Source: CAKZML01 sp963823435 (GTDB lineage Bacteria; Pseudomonadota; Gammaproteobacteria; Steroidobacterales; BM003). From it: a stretch of 64,000 nucleotides of DNA. Both the position numbers and the translations under genes were made by a program. How positions within the stretch are numbered: the stretch's first letter is position 1; every line of letters starts with the position of its first letter. Positions 28,301-38,217 of the stretch are shown here, piece after piece. A model generated the notes under the pieces. The model made no database searches and was not told the origin of the DNA. It saw nothing but the letters and a program-made list of their open reading frames with translations. The stretch covers positions 58,648 through 122,647 of the forward strand of contig CAWGLN010000003.1 of NCBI GenBank assembly GCA_963823435.1. Reading direction: 5' to 3'.

Positions 28301-28628
28301 CGTGGTCAATAACGCCATTGTGCTGGTGGATATGATTAACCAGCTTCGATCCAGGGGTATCGAAAAACACCAGGCGATCATGGATGCTGGCAAAGCGCGC
28401 CTGCGCCCGATCATGATGACAACCCTGACCACGGTGCTCGGATTGTTGCCCATGGCCATCGGGTTTGGTGAAGGCTCGGAAGTGCGTACACCCATGGCCA
28501 TCACCGTCATCGGAGGATTGCTGGTGTCCACCTTATTGACCCTGGTCGTCATCCCCGTGGTGTACTCCGTCATGGACAGAAAAACCTGGAATACTGCGCC
28601 TGCGGCCGACGCCTTGCAGCCGAACTGA
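25320..28628 (+). CDS. RND efflux transporter, inner-membrane pump 1
   Basis: About 1102 residues from ATG 25320 (MRRLIEIATERRVTIAMF). Architecture is that of AcrB-type proton-driven pumps: TM1, a first periplasmic porter domain, TM2-TM7 with GGIALAVGMLVDNSIVVLENI in TM4, a long linker with extra hydrophobic and basic residues (about 500-620), then the second half ending in TM12. It exports small molecules through the adaptors encoded upstream. The cytoplasmic linker between TM6 and TM7 is longer than usual. The next pump gene follows after 13 bases. Confidence 0.9.
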   Translation: MRRLIEIATERRVTIAMFTVAIVLFGMVSLSRLKLNLLPDISYPTITIRTELVGGAPLEVENLITKPIEETVGIIKNVRLVRSVSRSGQSDVILEFLWGTDMDIAGVDVREKLDLLQLPLEAGRPMLLRFDPSNEPILRLALRETLAEGSAESSEGRLKSLRRLAEDRLKTDLEAVEGTAAVKVSGGLKDEIQVRVDQERLSQLGLSIDQVASRLRAENVNLSGGRLEQGNQRFLVRTINEFTSVEQMADSIVANVEGRPVYLRDIASVTRGYKEREAITRIDGRESVELAVYKEGDANTVQVADRLKGQLERVRKSLPDNLELATVYDQSTFISAAISQVTSAALGGGLLAIIVLYGFLRDARATLIIGLAIPVSVIGTFLLMYSSDVTLNIMSLGGIALAVGMLVDNSIVVLENIVRKREEGEDLLEAARSGTAEVAMAVTASTLTTVAVFFPMIFISGVAGQLFKDQALTVSFALAFSLVVALTLIPMMAALGSGHRYHDPLDENQATGDPDQSAVVPPKRFPRVAAVMARVRALLNWVGRFLNQVIVFVVRLFRWAFGAISWLLGKLMLPPSMAFRAMYNAAASIYPGILGSALKHRGLVLLVATVVFVLTMSLIPRLGTELIPQLSQGEFTVDIRLPPGSPLAETDRVVLEVQQQTSKLEQVAMAYSVAGTGNRLDANPVDAGEHTGSIAVTLKKGAGRETEDQVINTMRREVGKLPGVQYEFSRPSLFSFSEPLQIQVSGYDLAELTKISTQIVRAMSGSDRYSDIKSTIEEGNPEIQIIFDQERAAKLGLTVRDIADRVVANVRGELATRYTWRDKKIDVLVRSVDTQKASVEDIRNLIVNPASDRPVTLGAVADVFIARGPSEIRRVAQERVGIISASVSYGDLGTAVTELQQLVAQIALPPGLSASVAGQSEEMQESFESMQFALALAVFLVYLVMASQFESLVHPFVILFTIPLALVGAVLALYVTGTTVNVVALIGVIMLAGIVVNNAIVLVDMINQLRSRGIEKHQAIMDAGKARLRPIMMTTLTTVLGLLPMAIGFGEGSEVRTPMAITVIGGLLVSTLLTLVVIPVVYSVMDRKTWNTAPAADALQPN

Positions 28629-28641
28629 GCGGAGAAGCAAG

Positions 28642-31600
28642 ATGAAACACACCGAGATTGCATTGCGCCGCCCGGTCACCACGGTGATGGTGTTCGTGGC
28701 CATGGCGCTGGTCGGCGCCATTGCGACCCGGTTATTGCCACTGGAGAAATTCCCGGATATTGAGTTCCCGGGAATATTCATCCAGATACCTTACCAGGGC
28801 TCAACACCTGAAGAAGTCGAAGAGCTGATCACGCGACCGATCGAGGAAGCGCTGGCTACCTTGCCTGGCGTAAAGGAAATGAACTCGAGATCCACCCAGG
28901 ACATGGCCGAGATTTTTCTCCAGTTTGACTGGGACGAAGAGGTCTCGGCCAAGGGTATAGATGCTCGTGCCAAGGTGGATGCGATACGTGACCAATTGCC
29001 CGCTGACGTCGAACGGGTGCTGGTTTTCACCGGATCAACCGGTGACCAGCCGATCCTGACGCTTCGCGTCTCCAGCGAGCGCGACTTGAGTGACAGCTAC
29101 GATATGCTGGACCGCCTGCTAAAACGCAGGATAGAGCGCCTGGAAGGCGTGTCGAAAACCGAGTTGCAGGGGGTGGAAAGGAAGGAAGTCCGGATCCTGC
29201 TGGATTCGGATCGCCTGGCAGCCCACGGGGTAGACATCAATGCCCTGCTCCAGCTATTGGAGAAAAGCAATTTCTCGGTCAGCGCCGGGCGTATCACCGA
29301 GTCAGGTCAACGCTTCAGTGTGCGCCCCCGTGGCGAATTCACCTCACTGGAGCAGATACGTGAGCTGGTAATCAACGACAGCAATCTTCGTCTGGGCGAC
29401 GTTGCCGACGTGGAAATGCGCAGCGCAGAACGCAATTACGGCCGGCACCTGGACCGTAATTTCGCCATTGGTCTGAACGTATACAAAGCCACCGGCTCCA
29501 ACATGGTGGAAGTGGCAGACCGGGTGAAGGCAGAGGTCGCGCGCGTCGGCGAGTTGCCACAGATGCGCGGCATTAAGATTTTCGACCTGGACAACCAGGC
29601 AGATAACGTAAAGGAATCACTGAATGACCTGCTGTCAGCCGGCCTGATAGGCCTGCTGCTGGCTATCACGGTCCTTTACCTGTTTCTACGCCAGGTGACC
29701 ACGACCCTGATTGTCGCAGCGTCTGTGCCCTTCTCCCTGTTGATTACCCTGGGTGTTATGCATTTTGCCGGTCTTTCCCTGAATATCCTGTCCATGATGG
29801 GGCTGATGCTGGGCGTTGGCATGCTGGTGGACAATGCCGTGGTGGTCACCGAGAGCATCTTCCGTCATCGCCAGTTGGACCCGGGAAATCCGCAGGCAGC
29901 AACCTTGAAGGGCGTCAACGAAGTGGGTCTGGCGGTAATCGCCGGTACCGCTACATCGATAATCGTGTTCGCACCCATCATGTTCGGCGCGAAGGTCGAC
30001 ATCACCGTGTTTCTAGGCCACGTGGCCCTCACCATCATGGTCGCCCTGGTTGCCTCCCTGATGATTGCCCAGACACTGGTCCCGATGCTGGCGGCCAGGG
30101 TGCCACCACCTCCGACTCCCAAGCAGGGCAACCTGATGCTCAAGGCCAGCGCAAGCTACATGGGTATCCTGCGCTGGACCCAGGCGCATCCTGGCTGGAC
30201 CACGCTGGGAATTCTGGTGATCGTGGGAACCAGTTTTGTTCCCATGAAACTGGTGAACTTCGACACCTTTCCCCAGGAGAGCTCCAGACGTCTGTTCATG
30301 GACTACCACATTGAGGGACAGCATTCGCTCGAGCGCATGGAAGACGTAGTGAACAAGATGGAAGATTTCTGGTTCGCGAATCAGGAAGAACTGAATATCG
30401 CCTCGGTTTACAGCTATTTTGATCCAGCCCGTGCGCAGTCGGTGCTTCTGCTCACACCCGAGGACGAAGCCACCCTGTCAACCAAGGAAGTGATTGAGCG
30501 TATTGAGAAAGGCATGCCAGAGATCATCATCGGCAAGCCCAGCTTCAAATTTGACCAGGATGGCGGCGGCGGAAGTGGTTTCAGTATCCAGCTTATGGGA
30601 GATTCCACTGCCCACCTGAACGAGCTGTCCCGGGACGTGATCCGTGTGCTTGGCAATGTCGAAGGTCTCAAGGACCTGCGCTCTGACAGCGAGACCGGCG
30701 ACAGAGAGGTCCGTGTCTCGGTTGACCGGGATCGGGCTGCCAGCGCCGGTCTGACCGCGCGCGAGATTGCTACCGCCGTGGCCATAGCCATGCGTGGTCA
30801 GGTCCTGCGAGAGTACCGCGGCGAGAGCAGTGACATAACCGTGCGCCTGGCTTTCCGTGAAGACGACAAGCAATCCATCGACCAGTTGGCGGACCTGCCA
30901 CTGTACAATCGCATGGGCGAACGAATCACCCTGGGAACGGTCGCCTCGTTCCACATCGCTGTTGCAGCCCAGGTCATCGAGCGAACTGACAGGCAGACCG
31001 CACTGGCGATATCCGGTAACGTCTCTGACGACACAAGCCTGGACGAGATTCGGCCCAAAGTCACCGCAGTGATGGACACCTTTGAGTTGCCACCCGGGTA
31101 TAGCTGGAAGTTTGGTCGTGGCTTTGATCGGCAGGATGAAACCCAGCAAATTATGTTGGTGAATATCCTGCTGGGAATCGCATTGATCTTCATCGTCATG
31201 GCGGCGTTGTTCGAGTCCCTGCTCTACCCGCTGTCCATCATCACTTCAATTGGATTCTCGGTAATCGGCGTATTCTGGTTCTTCGCCGCAACCGGCACGA
31301 CTTTTTCCTTCATGGCGTCAATCGGCATCATGATCCTGATCGGCGTGGTGGTAAATAATGGCATCGTGCTGGTAGACCACATCAACAACTTGCGTCGCGA
31401 GGGCATGGCCCGTAACGAGGCCATCGTGATTGCCGGCCGTGACCGATTGAGACCGATCCTGATGACCGTTGCCACCACCATACTGGGCCTTGGCCCCGCT
31501 GGCCGTAGGCACTACCCAGGTAGGTGGAGATGGGCCGCCCTACTACCCCATGGCGAGGGCAATTATCGGCGGCCTCGCCTTCTCGACCATTGTTTCCTTG

Positions 31601-31654
31601 GTGGTTGTACCAACCACCTATATCTGGCTGGACAGCCTTTCGCAGGTGGAGTAG
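28642..31654 (+). CDS. RND efflux transporter, inner-membrane pump 2 (3' frameshift)
   Basis: A second AcrB-type pump starting at ATG 28642, with the same two-fold architecture (LMLGVGMLVDNAVVVTESI in TM4, IGIMILIGVVVNNGIVLVDHI in TM10). Near 31491 the frame breaks in GGCCTTGGCC. The conserved ending APLAVGTTQVGGDGPPYYPMARAIIGG...VPTTYIWLDSLSQVE is in the next frame and stops at 31654. One extra T fits, and 3013 bases is a multiple of three plus one. Restored length is about 1003 residues. Two different pumps and two adaptors in one operon suggest a heteromeric or dual pump, as in MdtBC; that is inference. Confidence 0.87.
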
Positions 31655-31714
31655 CAAGGTCCTGCACACCGCACGCCAACCCATGGTTTGGCGGCGGCCA
31701 GGACGGACGCGCGG

Positions 31715-32732
31715 CTAGCGTATCAGGGCCGAGTAAACATCCCAGCAATCCTGGGTCAGGATGTTGCTGTCGGCGCCCTCTCCGCGGGGTGCTTGCGTGC
31801 TGGCCCCATCCAGAGCTCTCCGCTCTTGGAATCGTGTCTTCGTCAGTCAGGTACTTGGCTACCGTATAAAGTTCTTGCGCACCGCGCTTCACCGCAGTGG
31901 AAAAGCCCGGATCAGATTTCATTCCGGCGATGGCCCTGGGAATTTCCTCCATCAGGCGCGTGCATTGCTCACGAGTGCCATAACGCACCTCTTCAATCGG
32001 CATTATCACGGCATTTCGCGCCATTTCAGCGTAGCCCTTCTCGGCATAATACTTGTGCATGTACTGAGCCAATGCGATCACCCCCAGGTTGGCAATCCGC
32101 TTGCCCTGGATTCCCATGCCCTGGAACTCTGGAGGATGTTGGGCAGCAACACTGGATTGCTGTTCATTGAGTTGGTCGTATTTGAGCTGCAAAGGAGTAA
32201 TAGCCATCCTGGCGGTTTCCAACTCCGCCTGCAGTGGGCGGCGTTTGAAAAACGCGAGCATCCCCCGCATGGATTCCACCTTCGCATGCGTCTGCTTGAG
32301 TGTAACCCGCAGACGTGAGATGTCTGTGGTCACCGCCTGCATCTCCTCGGCCAGCTCAGACAGGCGTTGGTTTCTGTCGCGATTGAACACCATCATCTCG
32401 TGTCGCCGCTCTTTTTCCTCGCGCTGTTGATACAAGTCCCCGGCAAACTTTTTCAGCTCGGCGGCACACGTATTCCAAAGATTGCGTAGCTGGTAGTAAA
32501 CGATGGCGTTGAAGCCCGCCTCGGGATTGGCAAACAGCTTTTCCAGGGCGCGCATGCGGTTTTCGATACTCTTGGTCGTCTCCTGCTGATGCTTGAGCGT
32601 CTCTTCCAGGCGGTAACGCTGCTCTCTCAAGCGCCTGAATTCTTTCTTCAACGCAGCCCTGTTCCAAAACAGTTGCATCAGGCGTTCATTGCCTTCGCTT
32701 TTTGAATCGCGCTGCGTAGTCTTCCTGTTCAT
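31715..32732 (-). CDS. Coiled-coil protein of unknown function (3' frameshift)
   Basis: Starts at ATG 32732, overlapping the DUF1249 stop (ATGA). Residues about 20-190 are mostly charged helix (LREQRYRLEETLKHQQETTKSI...), a long coiled coil, followed by a compact helical region (LGVIALAQYMHKYYAEKGYAEMARNAVIMP). The frame breaks near 31808-31812 (TCTGGATGGGGCC on the coding strand). The other frame gives DGASTQAPRGEGADSNILTQD and a stop at 31715, so about 338 residues. Length 1018 is a multiple of three plus one. Family not recognised. No signal peptide, so it is cytoplasmic. Confidence 0.6.
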
Positions 32733-33208
32733 GTGGTGATTACCTGATCTGCCGCCACCCCTGAAAATCGATGCCCTGCGTCGACACAATATTCCAGCCA
32801 CTTGTTGAGCAGCATGTTGCGTTGCCATCGATGGTGCAAGTCTTTCCCTGGAGCCGTGGTAAACCGCTCCAGTACCCGATGTCTATGAAATGTCGAACAA
32901 CCCATAGTTTCAACCAGGCGCGCATCGTGGTAAATACGCACGCTCAGGTCCGGATCCGCCACCGTTTCTGCCCCTTCCCTGAACATATAAGTCAAGTGCA
33001 GGGTGGTCGTGTAGCGACCCAATTCACGCACCGTCAGGAACAAGGGCAGGTCTTGGGCGGACTCAGATACCTGCCGCTGCGGAATATCCCTCAAATCCGG
33101 AAGCAACCAGGCCAGGCGTATATAGTTGCTCTCGTACAGGGTCATCAGCCCGGTAAAGGTGCGGGCCTGGGTAGGCCTGTGCAAGGCTATGGCGCTATCG
33201 GTCATCAT
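32729..33208 (-). CDS. DUF1249 family protein (YqiB-like)
   Basis: 159 residues. Typical DUF1249 features: TGLMTLYESNYIRLAWLLPDL near the N-terminus, a central beta sheet (LTVRELGRYTTTLHLTYMF), VRIYHDARLVE, and a C-terminal RWQRNMLLNKWLEYC. The role is unknown; in E. coli yqiB lies near cpdA. Here it is coupled by an ATGA overlap to a coiled-coil gene. The start is one of two adjacent ATG codons. Confidence 0.8.
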   Translation of the reverse strand: MMTDSAIALHRPTQARTFTGLMTLYESNYIRLAWLLPDLRDIPQRQVSESAQDLPLFLTVRELGRYTTTLHLTYMFREGAETVADPDLSVRIYHDARLVETMGCSTFHRHRVLERFTTAPGKDLHHRWQRNMLLNKWLEYCVDAGHRFSGVAADQVITT

Positions 33209-33263
33209 GCCTGAAATATATCACAGGGCACTGGCCTGGCTATGACTGCCTGTCTGCTCCTGA

Positions 33264-34091
33264 TCAAGGTCGGAAGCGGCGCTCCAGCCCGGTGTGCTCG
33301 AGGATGGTACTGGCGATTTCCTCTACCGACATCTCCGTAGTATCAGCGAAGGGAATACCGTATTTGCGGAAGAGCTTTTCCGCTTCGCGCAGCTCAAAGC
33401 CGACCTGCTGGGGGGACGAGTAACGTCCGCTGTCCATACGTTCCCTGCGGATTTGCTGCAAACGGCGGGCATTGATCGTCAGGCCGAACAGCTTTTCCCG
33501 ATGGGCATCCAGTGCGGTCGGCAATTTGCCGGTCTCGAATTCCTCCTCGGTCAATGGATAATTGGCGGCGAATACACCGTATTGCATAGCCATGTACAGG
33601 CAGGTGGGTGTCTTACCCGAGCGGGACACACCCACCAGGATCACATCTGCCTTGCCATAATCCCTGACATGGGCTCCGTCATCATTGGTCAGCGCATAGT
33701 TGGTGGCATCAATGCGCACATGGTAGGCGTCAGCATTGGCCGACATGCCGTGGGCGCGACCGGTAGTGTGCGAGGACTGCACCTCAAGTTCACGTTCCAG
33801 AGGCCCAAGGAATGCGTCAAAGAAATCCAGGAACAGCCCGTCCGCCCGACTCACAATCTCGCGCAAATCATCGTGTACCAGGGTGCTGAAAACAATTGGT
33901 CGCTTACCCTCTACTTCCGCACTCAGATTGATCTTGCGTGCGGCTTCCTCGGCCTTGACCCGATTGGACACGAACGGAATAGTGACCCGGCGAAATTTGG
34001 CGCCATCAAACTGGGTCAGCAAGCTTTGCCCGAAGGTCTCTGCCGTGACCCCTGTCTGGTCGGAAATAAAAAATACCGTCCGCTGATCCAT
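33264..34091 (-). CDS. ppsR: PEP synthase regulatory protein (kinase/pyrophosphorylase)
   Basis: 275 residues. Bifunctional regulator that inactivates PEP synthase by ADP-dependent phosphorylation and reactivates it by phosphorolysis. The P-loop GVSRSGKT is at residues 154-161. The N-terminal FFISDQTGVTAETFGQSLL and HGMSANADAYHVRIDA segments are typical of the family (DUF299). It is transcribed divergently from its target ppsA, 81 bases apart, the usual gammaproteobacterial arrangement. Confidence 0.95.
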   Translation of the reverse strand: MDQRTVFFISDQTGVTAETFGQSLLTQFDGAKFRRVTIPFVSNRVKAEEAARKINLSAEVEGKRPIVFSTLVHDDLREIVSRADGLFLDFFDAFLGPLERELEVQSSHTTGRAHGMSANADAYHVRIDATNYALTNDDGAHVRDYGKADVILVGVSRSGKTPTCLYMAMQYGVFAANYPLTEEEFETGKLPTALDAHREKLFGLTINARRLQQIRRERMDSGRYSSPQQVGFELREAEKLFRKYGIPFADTTEMSVEEIASTILEHTGLERRFRP

Positions 34092-34172
34092 CTCAAACCG
34101 TTATAATGCCGGCACTAAGCCAAAGTCTGGATTTTCCAGTGCCAGCTGGAAGAATACAAGGGGGAACTAACA

Positions 34173-36536
34173 TTGGATAAATACCTTATCTCGTTGGACC
34201 AGCTGGGAATTCACGATGTAGAGACAGTTGGCGGAAAGAACTCGTCCCTCGGCGAAATGATAAGTCATCTCAGCAACCTGGGGGTTGACGTGCCCGGGGG
34301 ATTTGCCACGACTGCGCAGGCCTACTGGGACTTCCTCGATGCCTCCAATCTGCGCGACCGGATTGAAAAGGTTCTAAAATCCCTTGACGTAGACGATGTG
34401 GACGAACTGGTCCGCACCGGCACCATGATACGCCAGTGGATCATGGACAGCCCCCTGCCCCAGCGTCTGCAAGAAGAGATAGAGGAGGCCTATCACTCCA
34501 TGTCCGAGGACCGCATGGCCTCGGTTGCCGTGCGCTCTTCGGCCACTGCTGAGGACCTTCCCGATGCCTCTTTTGCCGGTCAGCAGGAGACCATCCTGAA
34601 TGTGCGTGGCATTGCCCAGGTCATCAAAGCCATCCATGAGGTGTTCGCATCACTGTTTAACGATCGGGCTATCGCCTACCGCGTGCACCATGGTTTCGAG
34701 CACGAACGTGTCGCCTTGTCGGCCGGCATTCAATACATGGTCCGTAGCGACCGCGGCGCAAGCGGTGTGATGTTCACCCTGGATACTGAATCCGGCTTCC
34801 GGGAAGTGGTGTTTATCACGTCGTCTTATGGTCTCGGCGAAACCGTAGTGCAAGGCGCGGTAAACCCCGACGAATTCTATGTGTCCAAAAAAGCCCTGGA
34901 ACGCGGCGACCAGGCCATTTTGCGCCGGAACATTGGCGGCAAGGCCATAAAAATGGTCTACAACGAAGACGCGAACGACCATGCCACGGTAAGGACCGTA
35001 GAGGTTTCTCCCGAGGACCAGGCGCGTTTCTCCCTGACTGACGATGACGTCACTAACCTGGCTCGCCAGGCCCTGGTGATCGAAAAACATTATCAGCGTC
35101 CGATGGATATCGAATGGGGCAAGGATGGTGAGACAGGCAAAATCTACATCCTGCAGGCCCGCCCTGAGACAGTACAAAGCAGAAGCGGCCGGATTCTTCA
35201 GCGATTCACCCTCAAGAGTCGTTCAGAGGTAATTATCACCGGCCGCAGTATTGGTCATCGCATCGGCAGTGGTGCGGCCAGAGTCATCACCAGTGTAAAG
35301 GACATGGGTCGGGTGCAAAGCGGCGATGTGCTGGTGGCCGACATGACCGATCCTGACTGGGAACCCGTGATGAAACGCGCCTCGGCCATCGTGACCAACC
35401 GCGGCGGCCGCACCTGCCATGCCGCGATTATCGCCCGCGAACTGGGCATTCCGGCAGTTGTGGGTTGCGGTAGCGCGACGGACAGAATCACCGATGGCGA
35501 CGAGGTAACGGTATCTTGCTCCGAAGGCGATGAGGGCTACGTATATCGCGGCATCCTGGACTTTGAGCAGCAGCAGATTGAACTCGATGCCCTGCCGGAT
35601 ATCCCGGTGAAGATCATGATGAACGTGGGCAACCCGGATCGGGCATTTGATTTCGCCAGCATTCCCAACCACGGAGTGGGCCTGGCGCGTCTTGAATTTA
35701 TTATCAATCGCATGATCGGCGTACACCCCCGCGCGCTTCTGGATTACCCGACGCTGGAACTGGATTTGCAACATACCATTACCCAGCAAATGCTTGGCTA
35801 TAGTGATCCGGTGGAATTCTTCATCCAAAGATTGACCGAGGGTGTGGCTACCATTGCCGCGGCATTTGAGCCGGAACCAGTCATCGTTAGATTATCGGAC
35901 TTCAAATCCAACGAATACGCCAACCTGATTGGCGGTAGCCTGTACGAACCCCATGAAGAGAATCCGATGCTGGGCTTCCGCGGAGCATCGCGTTACCTGG
36001 ATCCGGTATTCAAGCCCTGCTTTGAAATGGAGTGCCGTGCCCTGAAGCGCGTCAGGGAGGACATGGGCCTGACCAATGTGTGGGTAATGGTGCCCTTTGT
36101 GCGCACCGTGGCCGAAGGCAGGGGTGTCATCGAATTGCTCAGGGAAAATGGCCTGGAGCAAGGCAAAAACGGGCTCAAGATCATCATGATGTGCGAAGTG
36201 CCCACCAATGCACTGCTCGCTGATGAGTACCTTGAGTATTTCGACGGCATGTCTATTGGATCCAACGACATGACCCAACTGACCCTGGGGCTGGACCGCG
36301 ACTCGGCAGTCATTGCCCACCTGTTCGATGAGCGTGACCCGGCGGTGCGCAAGATGCTGGCAATGGCGATCCAGGCCTGTAAATCCAAGGGTAAATATAT
36401 CGGCATCTGCGGTCAGGGCCCGTCCGACCATCCTGACCTGGCCAGCTGGTTGCTGGAGCAGGGAATAGAAAGCATGTCCCTGAACCCCGATACCGTGGTG
36501 GAAACCTGGCTACACCTGGCGGGTAAAAAGGTCTGA
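34173..36536 (+). CDS. ppsA: Phosphoenolpyruvate synthase
   Basis: 787 residues, normal size. Converts pyruvate, ATP and water to PEP, AMP and phosphate, the first step of gluconeogenesis from C3 acids. The N-terminal ATP-grasp domain (VGGKNSSLGEMI; VRSSATAEDLPDASFAGQQ), the phosphohistidine domain with GGRTCHAAIIARELGIPAVVG (His about 416) and the C-terminal barrel with GICGQGPSD (Cys about 747) are all intact. The start is TTG at 34173, with a purine-rich AAGGGGG Shine-Dalgarno; no ATG fits better. Divergent from ppsR. Confidence 0.95.
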   Translation: MDKYLISLDQLGIHDVETVGGKNSSLGEMISHLSNLGVDVPGGFATTAQAYWDFLDASNLRDRIEKVLKSLDVDDVDELVRTGTMIRQWIMDSPLPQRLQEEIEEAYHSMSEDRMASVAVRSSATAEDLPDASFAGQQETILNVRGIAQVIKAIHEVFASLFNDRAIAYRVHHGFEHERVALSAGIQYMVRSDRGASGVMFTLDTESGFREVVFITSSYGLGETVVQGAVNPDEFYVSKKALERGDQAILRRNIGGKAIKMVYNEDANDHATVRTVEVSPEDQARFSLTDDDVTNLARQALVIEKHYQRPMDIEWGKDGETGKIYILQARPETVQSRSGRILQRFTLKSRSEVIITGRSIGHRIGSGAARVITSVKDMGRVQSGDVLVADMTDPDWEPVMKRASAIVTNRGGRTCHAAIIARELGIPAVVGCGSATDRITDGDEVTVSCSEGDEGYVYRGILDFEQQQIELDALPDIPVKIMMNVGNPDRAFDFASIPNHGVGLARLEFIINRMIGVHPRALLDYPTLELDLQHTITQQMLGYSDPVEFFIQRLTEGVATIAAAFEPEPVIVRLSDFKSNEYANLIGGSLYEPHEENPMLGFRGASRYLDPVFKPCFEMECRALKRVREDMGLTNVWVMVPFVRTVAEGRGVIELLRENGLEQGKNGLKIIMMCEVPTNALLADEYLEYFDGMSIGSNDMTQLTLGLDRDSAVIAHLFDERDPAVRKMLAMAIQACKSKGKYIGICGQGPSDHPDLASWLLEQGIESMSLNPDTVVETWLHLAGKKV

Positions 36537-36570
36537 GGCCGGATAGCTCCTGCCTGGCGGACGACCTCGT

Positions 36571-37260
36571 CTAGAGGTCGCCCCAGCTTGAGCGGCGTCG
36601 CCACCGAATACGCGGCAGGATCAGACCCAGCAACAGACCGAAGAAAAGCACGCCACCACCAGCCATGAACCATTCCAGTGTTCTGCGGTTGGACAGCTCG
36701 TCGTTCAGAATTTTCAACTGGTCATTTTCACCCTCAAGAAAGGTAACCCGTTTGCGCAGGGTGCTGTTCTGATTATCAATTCCAAGCACATCGGCCGCCT
36801 TCTCCTTCACGTCATGCAACTGGCGGGCTAATTGCTCATTCTCATTACGCAGCCCATCCCTTTCCTTTTCGGCGGCAGATAACGCGCTCAGTGCGGTATC
36901 CAGCTGAGCGCCGGAACCGGTGGCCGACTCACGCAGGGCTGCATAGCGGCGTTGCAGGTCAGGCAGGACATCCTTTGCCACCGGCCGATCCACCAGGAAA
37001 CGGGTAAGCACCCAGCCCTCGGTGCCCGAGGCGAGACGTACCAGGCTATAACCGCTCTCCGGCTCGTCCTGCAGCACTTCCAGGGTGGTGCCGGACTTGA
37101 GCATGCGCACGATACTGTTGCGCGTACTCTGACCACTTCGCAACGTCACCTCGAGTTCGTCAGTCACGTAACGCGTCGCTGCCAGACTCTCTCCGGCCAG
37201 GGCGAGCGTCATAACACCGAAGGCGCCGAGCGCCAAAGATCTGAGATTCCTGCTGGTCAT
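36571..37260 (-). CDS. TIGR04211-type SH3 domain protein
   Basis: 229 residues from ATG 37260. Signal peptide (about 1-27), bacterial SH3 domain (about 30-95: YVTDELEVTLRSGQSTRNSIVRM...EGWVLTRFL), coiled coil (about 105-195) and a single C-terminal membrane helix (about 198-220) with a basic cytoplasmic tail. Same layout as E. coli YgiM. Membrane-anchored with the SH3 domain in the periplasm; the role is thought to be envelope-related, without a defined ligand. Stands alone, convergent with ppsA. Confidence 0.82.
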   Translation of the reverse strand: MTSRNLRSLALGAFGVMTLALAGESLAATRYVTDELEVTLRSGQSTRNSIVRMLKSGTTLEVLQDEPESGYSLVRLASGTEGWVLTRFLVDRPVAKDVLPDLQRRYAALRESATGSGAQLDTALSALSAAEKERDGLRNENEQLARQLHDVKEKAADVLGIDNQNSTLRKRVTFLEGENDQLKILNDELSNRRTLEWFMAGGGVLFFGLLLGLILPRIRWRRRSSWGDL

Positions 37261-37412
37261 AGGTGGCCTCTTTACCCACGGCATGCGGGGAAGGACAATC
37301 CGCCCCCGTCTCCAAGCGATTTATTGTAACCTCTGAAGCGATCGAGAACAGCGTCGCAAAATCCCGACGCTGGTTCTGAGTGAACATTATCCGTCAATCA
37401 AGGACAACAGCA

Positions 37413-37784
37413 ATGACCATAGCCCTTTGGTGTGTACTCGCGGCCGGCCTCATGCCCTATTTGTTCACCGGGATCGCAAAATCATCTCGCCGGGGTTTTG
37501 ACAACCGGGCACCCCGGGAATTTCTCTCCACCCTGGAGGGCTGGGGCAAGCGGGCTGACTGGGCCCAGGCCAACTCCTTCGAGGCTTTCCCCTTGTTCGC
37601 AGCCGCTGTGCTGGTCGCAGAGTTCAAGGGCGCCGGGCAATCCGTGGTTGACCAACTGGCCCTGGGCTTCATATTGGCACGACTCGCATTTGGAGCTTTC
37701 TATATCCTGAACCTGCCCACCATGCGTTCCCTGGCCTGGACCGCCGGCATCGGCTGTGCAGTTGCGCTGTTCCTGGTGAACTAG
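37413..37784 (+). CDS. MAPEG family membrane protein
   Basis: 123 residues from ATG 37413, which has AAGGA 9 bases upstream; a GTG at 37380 gives a polar extension that does not fit the family. Four membrane helices and the MAPEG patterns NRAPREFL and QANSFEAFPLFAAAVLVAE. Eukaryotic relatives conjugate glutathione to lipids; bacterial members of this short type are mostly uncharacterised. Convergent with the GFA-type gene. Confidence 0.82.
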   Translation: MTIALWCVLAAGLMPYLFTGIAKSSRRGFDNRAPREFLSTLEGWGKRADWAQANSFEAFPLFAAAVLVAEFKGAGQSVVDQLALGFILARLAFGAFYILNLPTMRSLAWTAGIGCAVALFLVN

Positions 37785-37806
37785 GGTTCGCTGAAATGAG
37801 TCGGGC

Positions 37807-38217
37807 CTAATTCCGCGAAAGATGGGCAAGGGTGTGCGCGTTACTTTCCCAGTTTTGGCCATCAAAGGCCCTGATCGACATCGTATGCACGCTGCCACTG
37901 TCCAGGCAGCGTGCATTGACGCTATAGCCGTCCGGATTTGAGCGGGGAACATAAAACGACTTGATTCCGCAGTGGCTACAGAAATAATGCCTGGCAGTAC
38001 CCGTGTTAAACGTATAACAGGTCAGCTCGTCTTTTCCACGCAGCAGTGTGAAACGCGATGCGGACACAATCAGGTGCAAATAGCCGCTCTTGGAGCATAT
38101 GGAGCAATTGCACTGGTCCACTTCCAGGTCTGCGGGTGCCATTACCTCGAATCGGATCCTCCCGCAATGACAGCCCCCGGCATGTTTCACGTACTCGCTT
38201 GAGCCTGCTGCGCTCAC
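37807..38217 (-). CDS. GFA family zinc protein (glutathione-dependent formaldehyde-activating type)
   Basis: 136 residues starting at GTG 38217, overlapping the stop of the upstream gene (GTGA). Zinc ligands are visible: CHC at residues 16-18, CNCSIC at 36-41 and FCSHCG near 80. These match the GFA/Mss4-like fold. Most family members have no proven activity despite the name, so substrate assignment would be speculation. Cytoplasmic. Confidence 0.85.
   Translation of the reverse strand: MSAAGSSEYVKHAGGCHCGRIRFEVMAPADLEVDQCNCSICSKSGYLHLIVSASRFTLLRGKDELTCYTFNTGTARHYFCSHCGIKSFYVPRSNPDGYSVNARCLDSGSVHTMSIRAFDGQNWESNAHTLAHLSRN

Noticed and set aside
36563..36580. Hairpin GACCTC-GTCTA-GAGGTC at the ppsA / SH3 gene junction as a terminator
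   Set aside because: No T run follows on either strand and the stem includes the stop codon of the SH3 gene; too weak to call.
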